Source of the DNA: Cucumis sativus
Taxonomy: Eukaryota; Streptophyta; Magnoliopsida; Cucurbitales; Cucurbitaceae
Assembly: GCF_000004075.3 (NCBI RefSeq)
Contig: NC_026658.2
Coordinates: forward strand, 558,001 to 622,000
DNA length: 64,000 nucleotides
Direction of reading: 5' to 3'
Shown: one piece after another, positions 52,981 through 64,000 of the stretch
Layout: each line of letters begins with the position of its first letter
Numbering within the stretch: the stretch's first letter is position 1
Made by a program: the position numbers and the translations under genes
The notes under the pieces: generated by a model
Databases searched by the model: none
Seen by the model: the letters and a program-made list of their open reading frames with translations, nothing else
What the model was told of the DNA's origin: nothing

Positions 52981-55900
52981 TTAAAGTCTTTGGGGGGTTC
53001 GAGGGTCAATTACTACTTTTGTTCTTTTATTATTATTATTACAAAGTTGGTACTCCAATTCCCAATTCCCAAAATCTCCTAAATTTAACTAAAATATATC
53101 AAATCAATCCTTCTCTTCTCCTCTAACATAATTAAATATCCCTATTTACCAAATTATATTATGAAATCTTAGGTTTACACAAATATTAAACTATGTGTAC
53201 CCTACAAAATTACTATAATTTATTTGCTTTTATTTTTAGAATTTATTACACTTACCTTCATTTCCTCTAATCTTTAATTCATATATATACACATTAGATC
53301 CCCTAATTTTACATAATTAACCACCTTAAACCCTATGCTCTCAATTTCTCAACTTAGGCTATTCTTTCTTAAACCCTATGCTCTTGTTTTTTTTTTTATT
53401 ATTATATATATACACACACTATCCACTTTTACATTACCAAACCTTTTTCTTCTTCAAATATCAAACCCTCAATTTTATGGAAATATTTATGTTAATGGAA
53501 ATTTCGACAAATTTTATGAAAATGTTATGAAAATGCAAATTTTGGGATGGTAAAAAGAAACTCCCATCAATTGAAATTAATCAAAATAAATAATAAATAT
53601 AGATTTTTTTTGTTTTAGTTTTTTCATACTCAATTTCTTTGGAAGTAAAGATTGGATTAAAAACAAAATTGAAAATTGAGAAGAAAAAAAAAAAAGTTCA
53701 CATTAACCCAGTTTTATTGTTCATCAGAAATGATATAATGTTGTTGTACATCAAAGAAAAAGCATCAATTTTATGATGTGAACCAAAACCAACCCCTTGA
53801 ATGTTTCTATCCCTAAACCCACACAGAATCCCAACCTACTAACTAATCAAATATAAGCAATTATATATACATACACATTACATTTAATTTTATGTTGATA
53901 GTTTATCTTTTACTTAAATTCACCCAGAACTTCAAATGCTTTCATGTTGATAATTAATTTCTCTAGAAGCTAACTCTTACTCACCCAACTTTATGGATGT
54001 GTATTAGCATTGAGTATGATCTCCAAAGCATACAAAGTAGACAAATATTAGCATTTACTTTATTGATATGAGCTTATTGATGCTTGTTCATTTTATTGTT
54101 GTGTTTTGGAATACTTGATTGGGTTTCTTCTTAGTCAATAGACTTGTATTTCCAACTTTGTTTTGGTTGGATGAATTTGTTCTAAAAGAACAAGAAAAAT
54201 CTTATGCCAAACTCTTCTAAAACAACTATAGTAATAATATTAGTAGAAGCTTTTGACAAAACTAATTTCAATTAAATCCCATCTTGATTAAAATATATAT
54301 ATATTGAACCTCTTCTGAGTAATTTCTTTAAGAATATATATATTTAATACATAGCTCAATTTTGACAAAAATATCTTAGTCATAAGTTCTTGAATTTGGA
54401 AAAAAAATCAATATTTTGACCATAGCAGATCTGTAAAATTGATTATTAATCAGAAGAATCAATTTGTAAAATTCTCTAATTCATTTCTTCAATTAAAAAA
54501 ATAACAAATGGAACAACTCAATATTAATATTCTAGGTATATTCTTTCTTAGTTATTGGATTATCAAATTTTAAATCAATATGACCTAAAATCTTGCTTTC
54601 TATATATAAGTAGTTGACTATCTCAATTTACAATTTCATTATTCATTCGTTTCTTTATAAGAATTGAATGCATAAATAATTAATATTAATTCTTTTATAA
54701 TAATTTAGAAATTTAATTAAAACAATATATAAAAGGAATGTGTATATTTCTCTCATATAATACACACATTCATTTTTACTATAATTTAGGGTTTGAAACT
54801 TAAAATTATTGGAGTGTTGTTAGTGATCTTAGTCTATGTTGATGATTTTTTTATGGCTATGGGGAGATGGTGGAAGAGAGTTTCTTTAAGAAGATAATCA
54901 TCCATCACTAGTGATATGGTGGATATCTCTATCAATTAAAATTTCCTTTTCAATACACTAATTTCTATTCTCTCTTAACCATATAAACAATTGATCAATT
55001 AAGTTACTTCTTTTGAGTGTATTAATCAATTAGTATTTTATTGATTGTTGTCGAACGTGTGATCGTTGATTCAACATTGATTGATATAAAATATATTGTT
55101 GATACCACTAGAATGTTGATTCTTTGTGTGTTAGATACAATAGTGATATACACTTGAGATGTTGATTGGTGTTAGATATATTATTGTTGATATATACACT
55201 CATGTCTTTGAAATGTCATGTTTATAAAACGAAACACAAAAATAAGTTACCTACTTGAACTTTCCTTTTACGATGTCGGTTGCTCTGCATCGTCTCATAC
55301 ATATAGCAATCAAATTAATCTTGTTTATACGATTAGTAGGAAGTACGTTATTATAAATATATTAATTTATGAGAATTTGGATTCTTGCACACCATGACAT
55401 CAAAGTAGTTACATTCATTTAATCTTTCATATTTGACGACAATACTAAGAGATAGTCTTTTACCAAATAAAGTGACTTCTGACCAATCTTTACACTAATA
55501 ATATTTTTTTTATTTTTTCTTAAATGATCAAATAAAGTATTGAATATGAAATTGAATATCAATCTTTTATAACTTTATTTTGAATAATAATAATAGTTTT
55601 TGTTTTGATCAGTAAGTTGGGCTGCTTTTCTTTTACGTTTGTAGTTTTCTAAGGGTTGAATTTACTATGTTTGAGATCAAATAATTTCTCATCATCCAAA
55701 TTTTAAAATAAATCGAACCATTTTCGAAATTAAAATTCACACCAATAAGTTAAATTCAAATTTATTACAAAGTTTTCAATACCTTGCTTAAAATAGTTTT
55801 CCATGCCTTACTTATTGATATTTGTGTAAAATAAAGAAAAAACAAAAATGGACAATGGAAATAGTGAAAGAATGAAGAGTTGTGTGAACTAGCACACGAA

Positions 55901-57217
55901 CGACAAACAAAATATTGATACTATTTAGAAAATATAGAAAAAATCTATATCAACTCTTTCAATTTTTTTCCATCCATAAGAATTTTTCAATAATTAAATA
56001 AATTACTAGAAGAAAAAAAGAAACCTCCGATCCATACTTTGCCTTTCACACCAACCTCGCATCACTTGAGCTAAAATTCCGAATTAGCTTAAAACTACAT
56101 TCACATTTCCCTACCAATTGTCCCAAACTTACCACTATTACAACGACATCCTAATATTAGGAGTATAGTTGGGAGAGATTTACCACACTTTCTCCAATCA
56201 ATTAATTACTATAACCAACGATGTAACCTCATAAACTCTCTTCCCAAATCCAAAAGACACCATGAAAAGGCTTTGGTACAAAAGCTCCAATTCAATGGAT
56301 GTTGTTAGGCCCAATTAAAAGTTTTGGGTCTTAAAGATCAAGGTGGCCTCTTTTCTCATTGGAATTACTTGGGCATACCATATAGCCTCCATCCACACAA
56401 TCAATAATAATGTTTTGACTTTTGGTTCGTTTCTTTTAATGCATTTCACAAATCATAAACTAAGCATATGTATACATGATGGCCCCCCATCGGCACTCTA
56501 AACCACATGCACTTTCTTCTCATCATATAATTCATAAGATAAATGCTTTGTTTATGTATATACAAAACCTTATCAAAAGTCAAAGGCAAAATCCAATTTG
56601 TTTTTCATTACACACCCATACACGTCCAACCTCTAACATAATTAAATCTGGAAATCAAAAAATTGAAAGGAAAGAAAAAAGAATCATATCTACAAGAGAG
56701 ACAAAACTAGATCATACTAACTTTTAATCAACAACATGCACATATTTTGAATATTAACAAAACAACAAAATATGCATTATAGGAGGATCAACATTACAAC
56801 AACCTCATTTAAATAAACACAATTTTAATAATAGGTAAAGAATTTGAAAGATTCCTCCTGCGACTTTAAAGTATACGTTTGGACTAAAAAGTTAGAAAAT
56901 TCGAACTCCCCGCTCTTTCATCTAGGAATGTAATTTATTCACTTACGTAAGAGCTTGAATTTCGTTGCATTTCAACTCTTTTTTACAATATCATCTATGT
57001 TATTGATTGTTTGAATTTGTTCGATTTCGAATTTGCTTTATTCATTAGTAATCTAATCAAATTTCTAAGTTCATAGTCAATTCAACTATTTTTAAGCTTT
57101 TTGAAAAATAATATCGTTGAAATATATATTATTGTTATTTATTATTAAATAAGAAGCACTAAAATTGAAAGAAAAAAAAACACCCAAAAAAACCTTCCCG
57201 AACAGGACACAACTTTT
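52981..57217. other. AT-rich intergenic region
   Basis: No gene recognised. 55040-55210 contains recurrent GTTGATT/GTTGATA words, an irregular low-complexity stretch. Short ORFs such as 56476-56727 are rich in Lys/Ile/Asn, with no family resemblance. Confidence 0.5.
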
Positions 57218-57682
57218 TCACCTAAATTGAGCGGTTTCCGGCGCCGATCCGGCAGCGACAGGGCGGTGGATCATCTCCCGCTGCTCCGCCACAACAGATT
57301 TATAGATCTCGAGGATCATCTTCTCGTCGTATTCCTTCGCCAGCCGTTGTCCGAAACCAGGAATGCCGTCGCACACTGCGGCGCCTCCGCCGTAGCTGGT
57401 GTTGAAAACCCGGGAATTGGCGAATCCGAGCATCATGTTGACATAGGCATCACGGAGACGGAGGAGTAGTTTCTTCGGCGATGGAATTTTTCGTAAGAAT
57501 CGGAACTTGGGTGAGATCTTGATTCGCCAGAAGCGCCGCCGGGTGTTCCGGGTGGACCCAAGCTCGACCTGGGCTAGCCTCCTCCGGCGTCGCGACGACC
57601 CATTAAGCTTCTTGTAGTTTTTTCTTTTCCAGTAGCGTCTTAGCCCTTGGTACCATTTTTCTGAAACTCCGTCTTCATCCAT
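57218..57682 (-). CDS. Small basic plant protein, function unknown
   Basis: 154 residues, single exon, on GC-richer DNA than its surroundings, which supports real coding. The protein starts MDEDGVSEKWYQGLRRYW, has a strongly Arg/Lys-rich middle (RRRRR near 33-37; FWRIKISPKFRFLRKIP), then LRDAYVNMMLGFANSR and a C-terminal EYDEKMILEIYKSVV helix-like segment. I recognise this as a conserved plant-specific architecture of unknown function but cannot name a family with certainty. The ATG at 57682 is chosen because it begins this family-like N-terminus. An in-frame ATG at 57820 would add 46 residues of low-complexity, UTR-like sequence ending in a Glu run from a CTT repeat. No signal peptide or membrane span. 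Confidence 0.8.
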   Translation of the reverse strand: MDEDGVSEKWYQGLRRYWKRKNYKKLNGSSRRRRRLAQVELGSTRNTRRRFWRIKISPKFRFLRKIPSPKKLLLRLRDAYVNMMLGFANSRVFNTSYGGGAAVCDGIPGFGQRLAKEYDEKMILEIYKSVVAEQREMIHRPVAAGSAPETAQFR

Positions 57683-60600
57683 TTCTTCTTCTTCTTCTCT
57701 CTCTCTCTTTCTAAAATTGTGAAATTGGGGAAGATGAAGCAGTGGGTGTGGTTCAGAAAGATGAATATTTATTGAGTAATGTTGTGTTGTGTTAATAATA
57801 ATATAAGCATTAAATTTCATTAATTGGTTTTGGAACTAAAAAATATAATTCAATTATAAATTGAGAATCTTGAAACATAGGTTGCTGATTATGATATTTG
57901 TAAATTTCCTTTGGGTACACAAATTTTAAATCACACAATATATTTATTAGGATTTACTTTCAATTTAAGTAAGTGTTGAAATTTAATCTTATCTTTTCAC
58001 TTTTTAATAAAAACTTAACCAATAAATTTTACAAAAGTTGACCAATCCAAAACACTCCCAATAAGAGAAATTCCAAAGAACCAAACTTCGTAATTTATTT
58101 CATACAGAAATAGTCAAAAAAAAAAAAAAAACTATTTACCATTAATAAAAAAGAATCGAATCTTAACTAATTATCAAAATTATGCCAAAATTTCAATTTT
58201 GATTTAAACTAATGTTTTCCTCTATTAACTTTTCCAATCTTATATACCAAATTTTCAACACCACATCAATAAGAGATTCTTTTTTACTGTGTAGAGTGTT
58301 CATTCAGTTTATCTTCAAAAATTATAAATTTACACAAAAAACAAAACCTCAAATGTAATTATATATTCATCCTCAAATTCTAAACTTTAATCTTATCTTC
58401 TTCTTTTGATAATAATTCAACATCTATATGACTTTGTAAAACTAAATATTGCTGTGATTAACGTCACTTTTGAAACGTACGAGTAGGAGAATTTGTACCA
58501 TACATGTGTTGTGACTAACATATACTAAGCTATGCTATGCTCATCTTGATAGTATTATAATATTATAATAAATATAAAATAGTTGAATATTAGATGAGAA
58601 AAATAAGTTAGGTATAGTGTGGGAGATAAAGACGTTATTAAATGGTAGAAACAATTTTCCAACCTATATCATCAAGGAAGTTGCTGTCCATATTTAATGT
58701 GGTTCGACATGACACGTGCCGTCCATGGATTGCTCTCTTAACTTTACTACATCATCAATTCACATTAATGTTTCACATAAAACATTTATTTAAAAGCCAA
58801 GCACATTTAACAAATCGAACCAAACCAAACCATAACTTGTTGCATGCTTCTTATGCGGTTCAATTTGATTTAATGTTTTAAATCAATTTTAAAATCAAAC
58901 CGAACCGCTTCATTTTAAAATATTTAAATAAATGTTTATAAATATTTTATTTTTAAAACTAAGTTAAATATGTTGACTCGAGATCCACTTAAATCTAAAA
59001 TAAAAAGGAAATTTTTTTATAGACTTAGGTGTTTTGGTGGTTCGAGATTGTCCGATATTTAGAAAAGGAAAATTTATCAAACTTGATGATTTGGTGGCCT
59101 TAGATTTTTCAAGATTTAAACTCAATTTATGCGATTCAGTTTGACCCAGACATGCAGTTTGGTTCAATTTTTTTATGAATTTTGTTTTGTATTTTGCAAT
59201 TGAGTGCAATTTCAACTTGAAATTGAATCGAACTGAACTGTGAACATCCCTGTATAATACAATACACATCCAAAATTTAAATTAAATAAACATACTTTAT
59301 ATTCATTGATTTTTTTTCAATAGTATGTTTGATTATTTTGATTTAATAAACAACTTTTTTAAAAAATGAATCATTTTGATTGGATAGGTAATTGATTACG
59401 TTGTAGAGTTCTTGGTTTCCTTTTGATCATTGACCTTTTATTATGTATATATAGATAGATGTTAATTTTAACAAACAAACATAATTTGCTTTGTCATAAT
59501 GTGCATATGCATTTAGAAAATTTTGTTGTGATCTTTCTTTTGTTTTGATACTTGAAATAATTGCTACTTTCTATTAAAAATGAATTTAAGTTGTGTTGTA
59601 CTTTCCTTTATTTTACATTTTGCTCAAGATGCTATCTTTTTTCTTTGAGTTTATAAACCAAGTACCGATCATTATTTAGTGTATGTTCATCCATTTCGTT
59701 GATTATGTCTATATATATATCTAAATCTTATTTGGTACGATTGACGTCTTTATTGGTTTGAGTTTTAAGTTAACACTAAAAAGGGTTACATTTTGTTTTA
59801 GTCTACGTCAGGTTAAATGCAATTAGAATAGTTTTTCATTTTGTAAAGATTTTGTAAATGTTATATGTTTGTTTATGTATGTTATTGAAACAAAATTAGG
59901 ACGAGTGATATCACCACTTCATTAAATTTTTTTTCTTAGAACTTTGATTGACAAATGTGTGTGATTGGAAAATGACTTTGTTCACCTAATATGGTAAGGT
60001 GATACCATATATTTTTTAAATCACCGATTTAACTTAAATAAAGTTAATGTTAAAATGAGTATAGTTAAATTAGGAGAGTGTTGGTATTATTAACCTTAAA
60101 GTTAAAGGTCAAACTCCTCCACCCTCCTTGAAATATGTAAAATTTGAGAGAAACTTAATTAATAGACCTCTCACTTAATTAAAGACTTAACAAAGAGAAA
60201 AATTCTAAAATCTTCAACAAGGATGTGACTAAAACCTTTGAAGTGATCCATGGTCTGTTATTTGAGTGGTCTGTTGCGTTAGATTTTATAGATATAGTTT
60301 GAAAAGTCTTCAAATTTGTTGAAACAATGAACGTAAATGGGAAGGTCATGCATATGCCGTAAAAGGCACTTGACATATGATATTGTTATGGAATTAAAAG
60401 AGAGATTAAAATGATTGATATGTGTTGTTGAAGTTCACACATAGTTTATAAAAGTTTAGTTCTTCCCTACTTCATTCAAATTGGAAGATGTTATTAGTTA
60501 AGTTTACCATGAATAGGTAATCGTTTTGTTTATGCAAAATGGTGTAAATGTGGTCTACTGAAAATTTACAAGTAGAGTGGTAATAATTAGTTGTCGAACA

Positions 60601-60960
60601 TTGGAAACTTTAAACAATGAGGACTGAATATTCTAAAGTCTTTTTAAATTCTATAATATATTTGACCATAACTCTACACCTTTTCATGGATTCTCCCTCC
60701 CATCTCTTTACACTCTAATTACATCTTCTCAACATATCTGGAAATCCACCTTCAATGTCGTCTAACTTCTCGCTTCTCTTAATTTCTTTTACATCCAAAG
60801 CTCACACCACTTTCTATAATATTTAACCTCAGAAACATCATACGCCTTTTCTTCCCCACTGTTAACCAATTCTCCATTCTTAAATAGATGTAAACACACA
60901 ACCAAAAATGACGAACAGATAAAATAATCTTCAATTCCTTTTTTTTCCTTTTGAAAATAA
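57683..60960. other. AT-rich intergenic region
   Basis: No gene recognised. 58795-59260 contains repeated, partly inverted words (GAACCAAACCAAACC, GCGGTTCAATTTGA, GCGATTCAGTTTGA, GTTTGGTTCAATTT, GAACATCCCTGTA) typical of a degenerate plant interspersed repeat. Other ORFs here are chance. Confidence 0.5.
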
Positions 60961-61183
60961 TAATAATAATACACAAAAGGAGACAGAGAGTTCAGTATCC
61001 GTACGACAAATAGATCGGGAAAACCAAACGTTGTAAACCTTCCAGCTCATTCTCGATTTCAGAAACTTTTTCAGATTACCCCTTTCCCAAACTTACCCCT
61101 CTCCCCCATTTCTACACTCCAAAAAACTAATTAAAATCCTCCCCTCTCTCTCTCTCTCTTCCCTTTTTCCACTTCCATTTCAA
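60961..61183 (+). promoter_or_regulatory. 5' UTR/proximal promoter of the DUF3511 gene
   Basis: GC-richer, pyrimidine-rich DNA directly upstream of the ATG, with a (CT)n tract at 61143-61160. The transcription start cannot be read. Confidence 0.4.
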
Positions 61184-61459
61184 ATGTCCGCCCGGAGGAT
61201 CGAGATCGTCAGCGGCAAACACAACGGTGCACGCGCCGCCCCTCAGATCTACAGGTCGCCCAATCTGGATACGAACGGTAACCGCGTGGGGTCGGCCGCT
61301 ACAGGGAAGCCGTGGGGGTTCGCTGACCCGGAGGCCAAGCGGAGGAAGAGGATCGCTAAGTATAAAGTCTATACCGTTGAAGGGAGAGTGAAGGATTCGC
61401 TTCGGAAGGGACTACGGTGGATCAAGAATAAGTGCTCTCGTATTGTCCATGGATTTTGA
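61184..61459 (+). CDS. DUF3511 domain protein
   Basis: 91 residues, single exon, clearly GC-richer than its flanks. Seen: GKPWGFADPEAKRRKRIAKY followed by KVYTVEGRVKDSLRKGLRWI and a short basic C-terminus, the DUF3511 pattern of a small plant-only family. Strongly basic, no signal peptide or membrane span. The start ATG at 61184 (CAAATGTCC) is the only in-frame one near the conserved N-terminus and sits just after a CT-rich leader. Function is unknown; family members are small and several are reported as stress- or hormone-responsive, which is not shown here. Confidence 0.9.
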   Translation: MSARRIEIVSGKHNGARAAPQIYRSPNLDTNGNRVGSAATGKPWGFADPEAKRRKRIAKYKVYTVEGRVKDSLRKGLRWIKNKCSRIVHGF

Positions 61460-62151
61460 TTACTACAAACAATCCAACGGTTCTCCTTTTTTCTCCTTTT
61501 CTCTTTTCTTCGTCCACTTATTTTTTGACTTCTTGTTTATCTTCATCACTTTTTCTTTATTCTCATCATTTAATTTAATTTAATTTTGGTTAGTCTATAC
61601 ACAAATTTATTAAGTTTTAATTTACAAGTATAGCGCAATAATAAATGAAAGTAATGGAATTTTTTTTAAACATTATGTGTATGTTGTAATGTAATTAATT
61701 TATTTATTATATATAATTCTTAGGAATTTTGACATAAAAATACTTAACATTGTTTTTTTAAAAGTAATTTAGGTATTTTACTTTTGTGTACAATTATAAC
61801 TTAGATGGAAAACACATTTTAATCCAATCTAATAAAAAAAAGAACTAAAAAGATATATAATTTTAATTTTATTTAAAAATGGTTCCGTATAAATAAATTG
61901 AGAATACAAATAAAAAGGCAAATATATAGATTATATATGCTCTCGTTGTATATGCTTAAACATATAGATTAGTGAACTAAAAATGCTCAATTAATATAGA
62001 AATGTCAAACATCATTAACCTTATTACTTCACCACTAATTTTCTCTTCTTTTTTTTTTTATTCGGATTTTCATTATTCTAAAATCAAATCCTTGTTATAG
62101 ATTTTATTCTCGAGTAAGTAAGATTATGTTTTATATGGATAGTTGGATATT
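61460..62151. other. Convergent 3' flank between the DUF3511 and DUF761 genes
   Basis: The two genes converge, so this 0.7 kb must hold both 3' UTRs. It is AT-rich with no coding signal. T-rich tracts after 61470 follow the DUF3511 stop. Confidence 0.5.
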
Positions 62152-63204
62152 TTAGCCAATTGATCTCTTAATCATCTCGTTGTAGCGAATATCAGATTCA
62201 GAGCGTTGAAGCTTCATTTGTTCGTAGAATTGAGCTATGAACATCTCTGCTTTGGCATCGATCATCTCGTCCTCGTCCTCGCCATCCACATTTGAACTGA
62301 CTTTATCATTGTTTATTTCTTCGTCCTCTCCGTCGTTTTGGTCCAAATCTTGAAGGTTGGCAGCAGAAGCATACCTTAATCAAGAAATACAAATCAATGA
62401 TTAAATTTATTATAATTTTTAACTTTGAACGTTTTGGTTAAATCTTGATTCACTGAAATAGATAACTTGTTTGACTTTATAGGCTATTGTCATCATTTTC
62501 AAACCTATCAATATTCTTTAAAATAATTCATCTATGAAAAACACAAACTATAATAACTTTTTTTCTATCCATCCTAATTCTATGTTTGTGTTGTAAAACA
62601 AAATGGTTTAAATAGGAAAGTAATGCAAATTAAGTATCACCAAATTCATTGAATTATAAGCCAAAATTTCAAAAAAAAAGATTAAAAAAACTATTGTTTT
62701 TGTTTAAAAAACTTAAAGAATTCAAATCATGAAAGCTGCAGTTGTAGTACAAAAGGAAAAAGAAATAAGGAACCTGCTCATGCCATCAACAGAAGAGGAG
62801 GAGGAATTGACATCCTCAAAGTTATCAAGGGAAGGGGAGGAAGGCAAGCGGGGCAGTGGAGGCTCGGTACTGGCCGCGGGCAAGGAAGGAACAGTGGTTG
62901 ACTCATCGCTCTGCAAATGCAAAGGCCGCATTGCACCAACAAGCCTATTCCACATTCCTTTAGAACCCACATGATCAACGATTGCACTGTTGTTAACAAC
63001 AACATTCGGCTTCCGAGAGCGTTGCCGGAGAAGCATCAAAGCCACCTTCAGAATGTTAGTGCTCTTCTTCTTCTTCTTCTTGGGCTCACACTCATGCTCC
63101 ACTTTGACATTGTGATCGTAATTTGTGTCGTCATTCGTAATCTGCAACACTGTTTCATAAGAAGAAGAATTCACAGTCATTACACCAACAGCTTGCTCTG
63201 TCAT
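62152..63204 (-). CDS. DUF761-type (cotton fibre expressed-like) protein
   Basis: Exons 62774-63204 and 62152-62374 (intron 62375-62773, GT-AG) total 654 nt, or 217 residues. Splicing joins VDGMSR to YASAANLQDLDQND. The N-terminal part holds a Lys run (PKKKKKK near 43-48) followed by a short hydrophobic/basic segment (LKVALMLLRQRSRK). The middle is Ser/Pro-rich, and an acidic stretch (DGEDEDE) leads to the C-terminal DUF761 motif KAEMFIAQFYEQMKLQR. The start is ATG 63204 (MTEQAVGV); the open frame extends only to a GTG upstream. DUF761 proteins are plant-specific, poorly characterised and often encoded by small stress- or fibre-expressed genes. No catalytic motif is visible. Confidence 0.9.
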
Positions 63205-64000
63205 TAATCGGACCACACGGATGGAAGAAGCTTATTTTTTTCAAAAGTTTTATGTTTTTTTTTTTTGGGTTTTGAATTTGATATTTTGGTTGTCTCTACC
63301 CTGCAAAATGCAGGGTGAGACAGGAGAGAAAAATGGGTCAAAAAGAAGGTTGGGAGGGAGAGGTTTTTATAGTTATGATTGGTGTTTAATTTAGTTATAG
63401 AATTTGCTATAAAAAGAAATGTGGTTCTACTTCATTTGGTGAGCAACTTTAGGATCCCACTCTTTACAGTTTGGTTGCCATTCATTCGGTCAAAATGCTC
63501 TTCCTCTTCCTCTTCCTCTTCCTCCCCCTCCCTACTTTTACCGTAAAACGGTTAGCTATATAACTTCCCTCTTAATCTTCTTTGTAAAATTAAGGTCATA
63601 TTCTACAAAAACCCATTTTTGTTTGGAGCTTGAGGTTTTCTCTAGAAAGATAGCAACCAATTTCTATTTTTTTTATTTAACGATGAGACACGTCTCATCA
63701 ACATTAATTTCTCGTTTAATACAACATAACTCTTGTGTAACCTCCCAACTCAAGAAATATTTTACTTGTAAAGGAAATGTTTATAATGGATTTTTAAAGA
63801 ACCTAATTCAAAATAATTAAATCAACTCAAGAAACATAATATAATAATATTTTTTAATCATTTTTAGATTAAAATATCTTTTTCATCCATGTACGACTTT
63901 GATGCTTATTTAATTTTAGTCAATCTATTGTCAAATATTTAATTTTTGTTTAATATGATTAAAAAAGTTTAAAAAAGTAATAAATATGAATAAAAAGATC
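63205..64000. other. Upstream region of the DUF761 gene and window end
   Basis: The likely promoter of the minus-strand DUF761 gene. It contains a CTTCCT hexamer array at about 63500-63528. Beyond 63550 it is AT-rich with no coding signal. Confidence 0.5.

Noticed and set aside
57683-57820. Upstream in-frame ATG adding 46 residues to the small basic protein
   Set aside because: The added part is low-complexity, ends in a Glu run from a CTT microsatellite and looks like 5' UTR; MDEDG is the natural start.
62778-63207. Overlapping ORFs on both strands inside DUF761 exon 1
   Set aside because: Alternative-frame shadows; the spliced DUF761 frame explains the region.

Overview
This is nuclear DNA of a flowering plant, very probably a eudicot. 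Genes are split by many short GT-AG introns, intergenic DNA is very AT-rich, there is a type II tRNA-Ser gene, and the protein families are plant-specific (CSLD, GATL, DUF3511, DUF761, CH-domain KIN-14). A degenerate TATCA/TGATAG-type repeat near 33.1 kb is of the kind I associate with cucurbits such as cucumber or melon; that assignment is inference. No bacterial, phage or CRISPR content was seen.

Layout. 1-4501 (-): mitochondrial class II fumarase; 16 of probably 17 exons are present and the last lies beyond the left edge. 6364-12219 (-): a complete 19-exon CH-domain KIN-14 kinesin of 1,022 residues, with one U12-type AT-AC intron inside the motor domain. 12.2-24.5 kb: a gene-poor AT-rich tract with ACGT-core clusters at 12.8 and 19.0-19.2 kb. 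24550-24631 (+): tRNA-Ser(GCU). 26438-30353 (+): full-length CSLD5-type cellulose synthase-like gene (three exons, 1,169 residues). 31-46.4 kb: two tandem segmental copies, each carrying a shortened CSLD5-derived gene (970 and 985 residues) with intact reading frames. 48.4-48.8 kb (-): a probable broken gene fragment. 51250-52353 (-): single-exon GATL glycosyltransferase. 57218-57682 (-): small basic plant protein of unknown function. 61184-61459 (+): DUF3511 protein. 62152-63204 (-): two-exon DUF761-type protein.

How the genes relate. Three GT2 CSLD genes and one GT8 GATL gene give the middle of the window a cell-wall polysaccharide theme, but only the CSLD trio is a true cluster, made by duplication. 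The CSLD5 promoter has four AACGG/CCGTT cores (MSA-like, mitotic) within 190 bp, which fits a cell-plate role. The fumarase promoter has GGCCCA site-II boxes typical of nuclear genes for mitochondrial proteins.

Most interesting. The two shortened CSLD copies have lost the N-terminus and nearly all of the RING-like zinc finger. Both also change the catalytic QxxRW motif to QxxQW, together with other conserved catalytic-domain residues, while keeping open frames of normal catalytic-domain length. This looks like a diverging, possibly non-catalytic or regulatory CSLD sublineage. Each copy also carries a roughly 300-bp non-CSLD island that is almost identical between the copies, far more so than the coding exons.

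All splice sites were read by eye and checked by frame arithmetic (every spliced CDS sums to a multiple of three, or stays in frame to the window edge). UTR limits and transcription starts are not determined.
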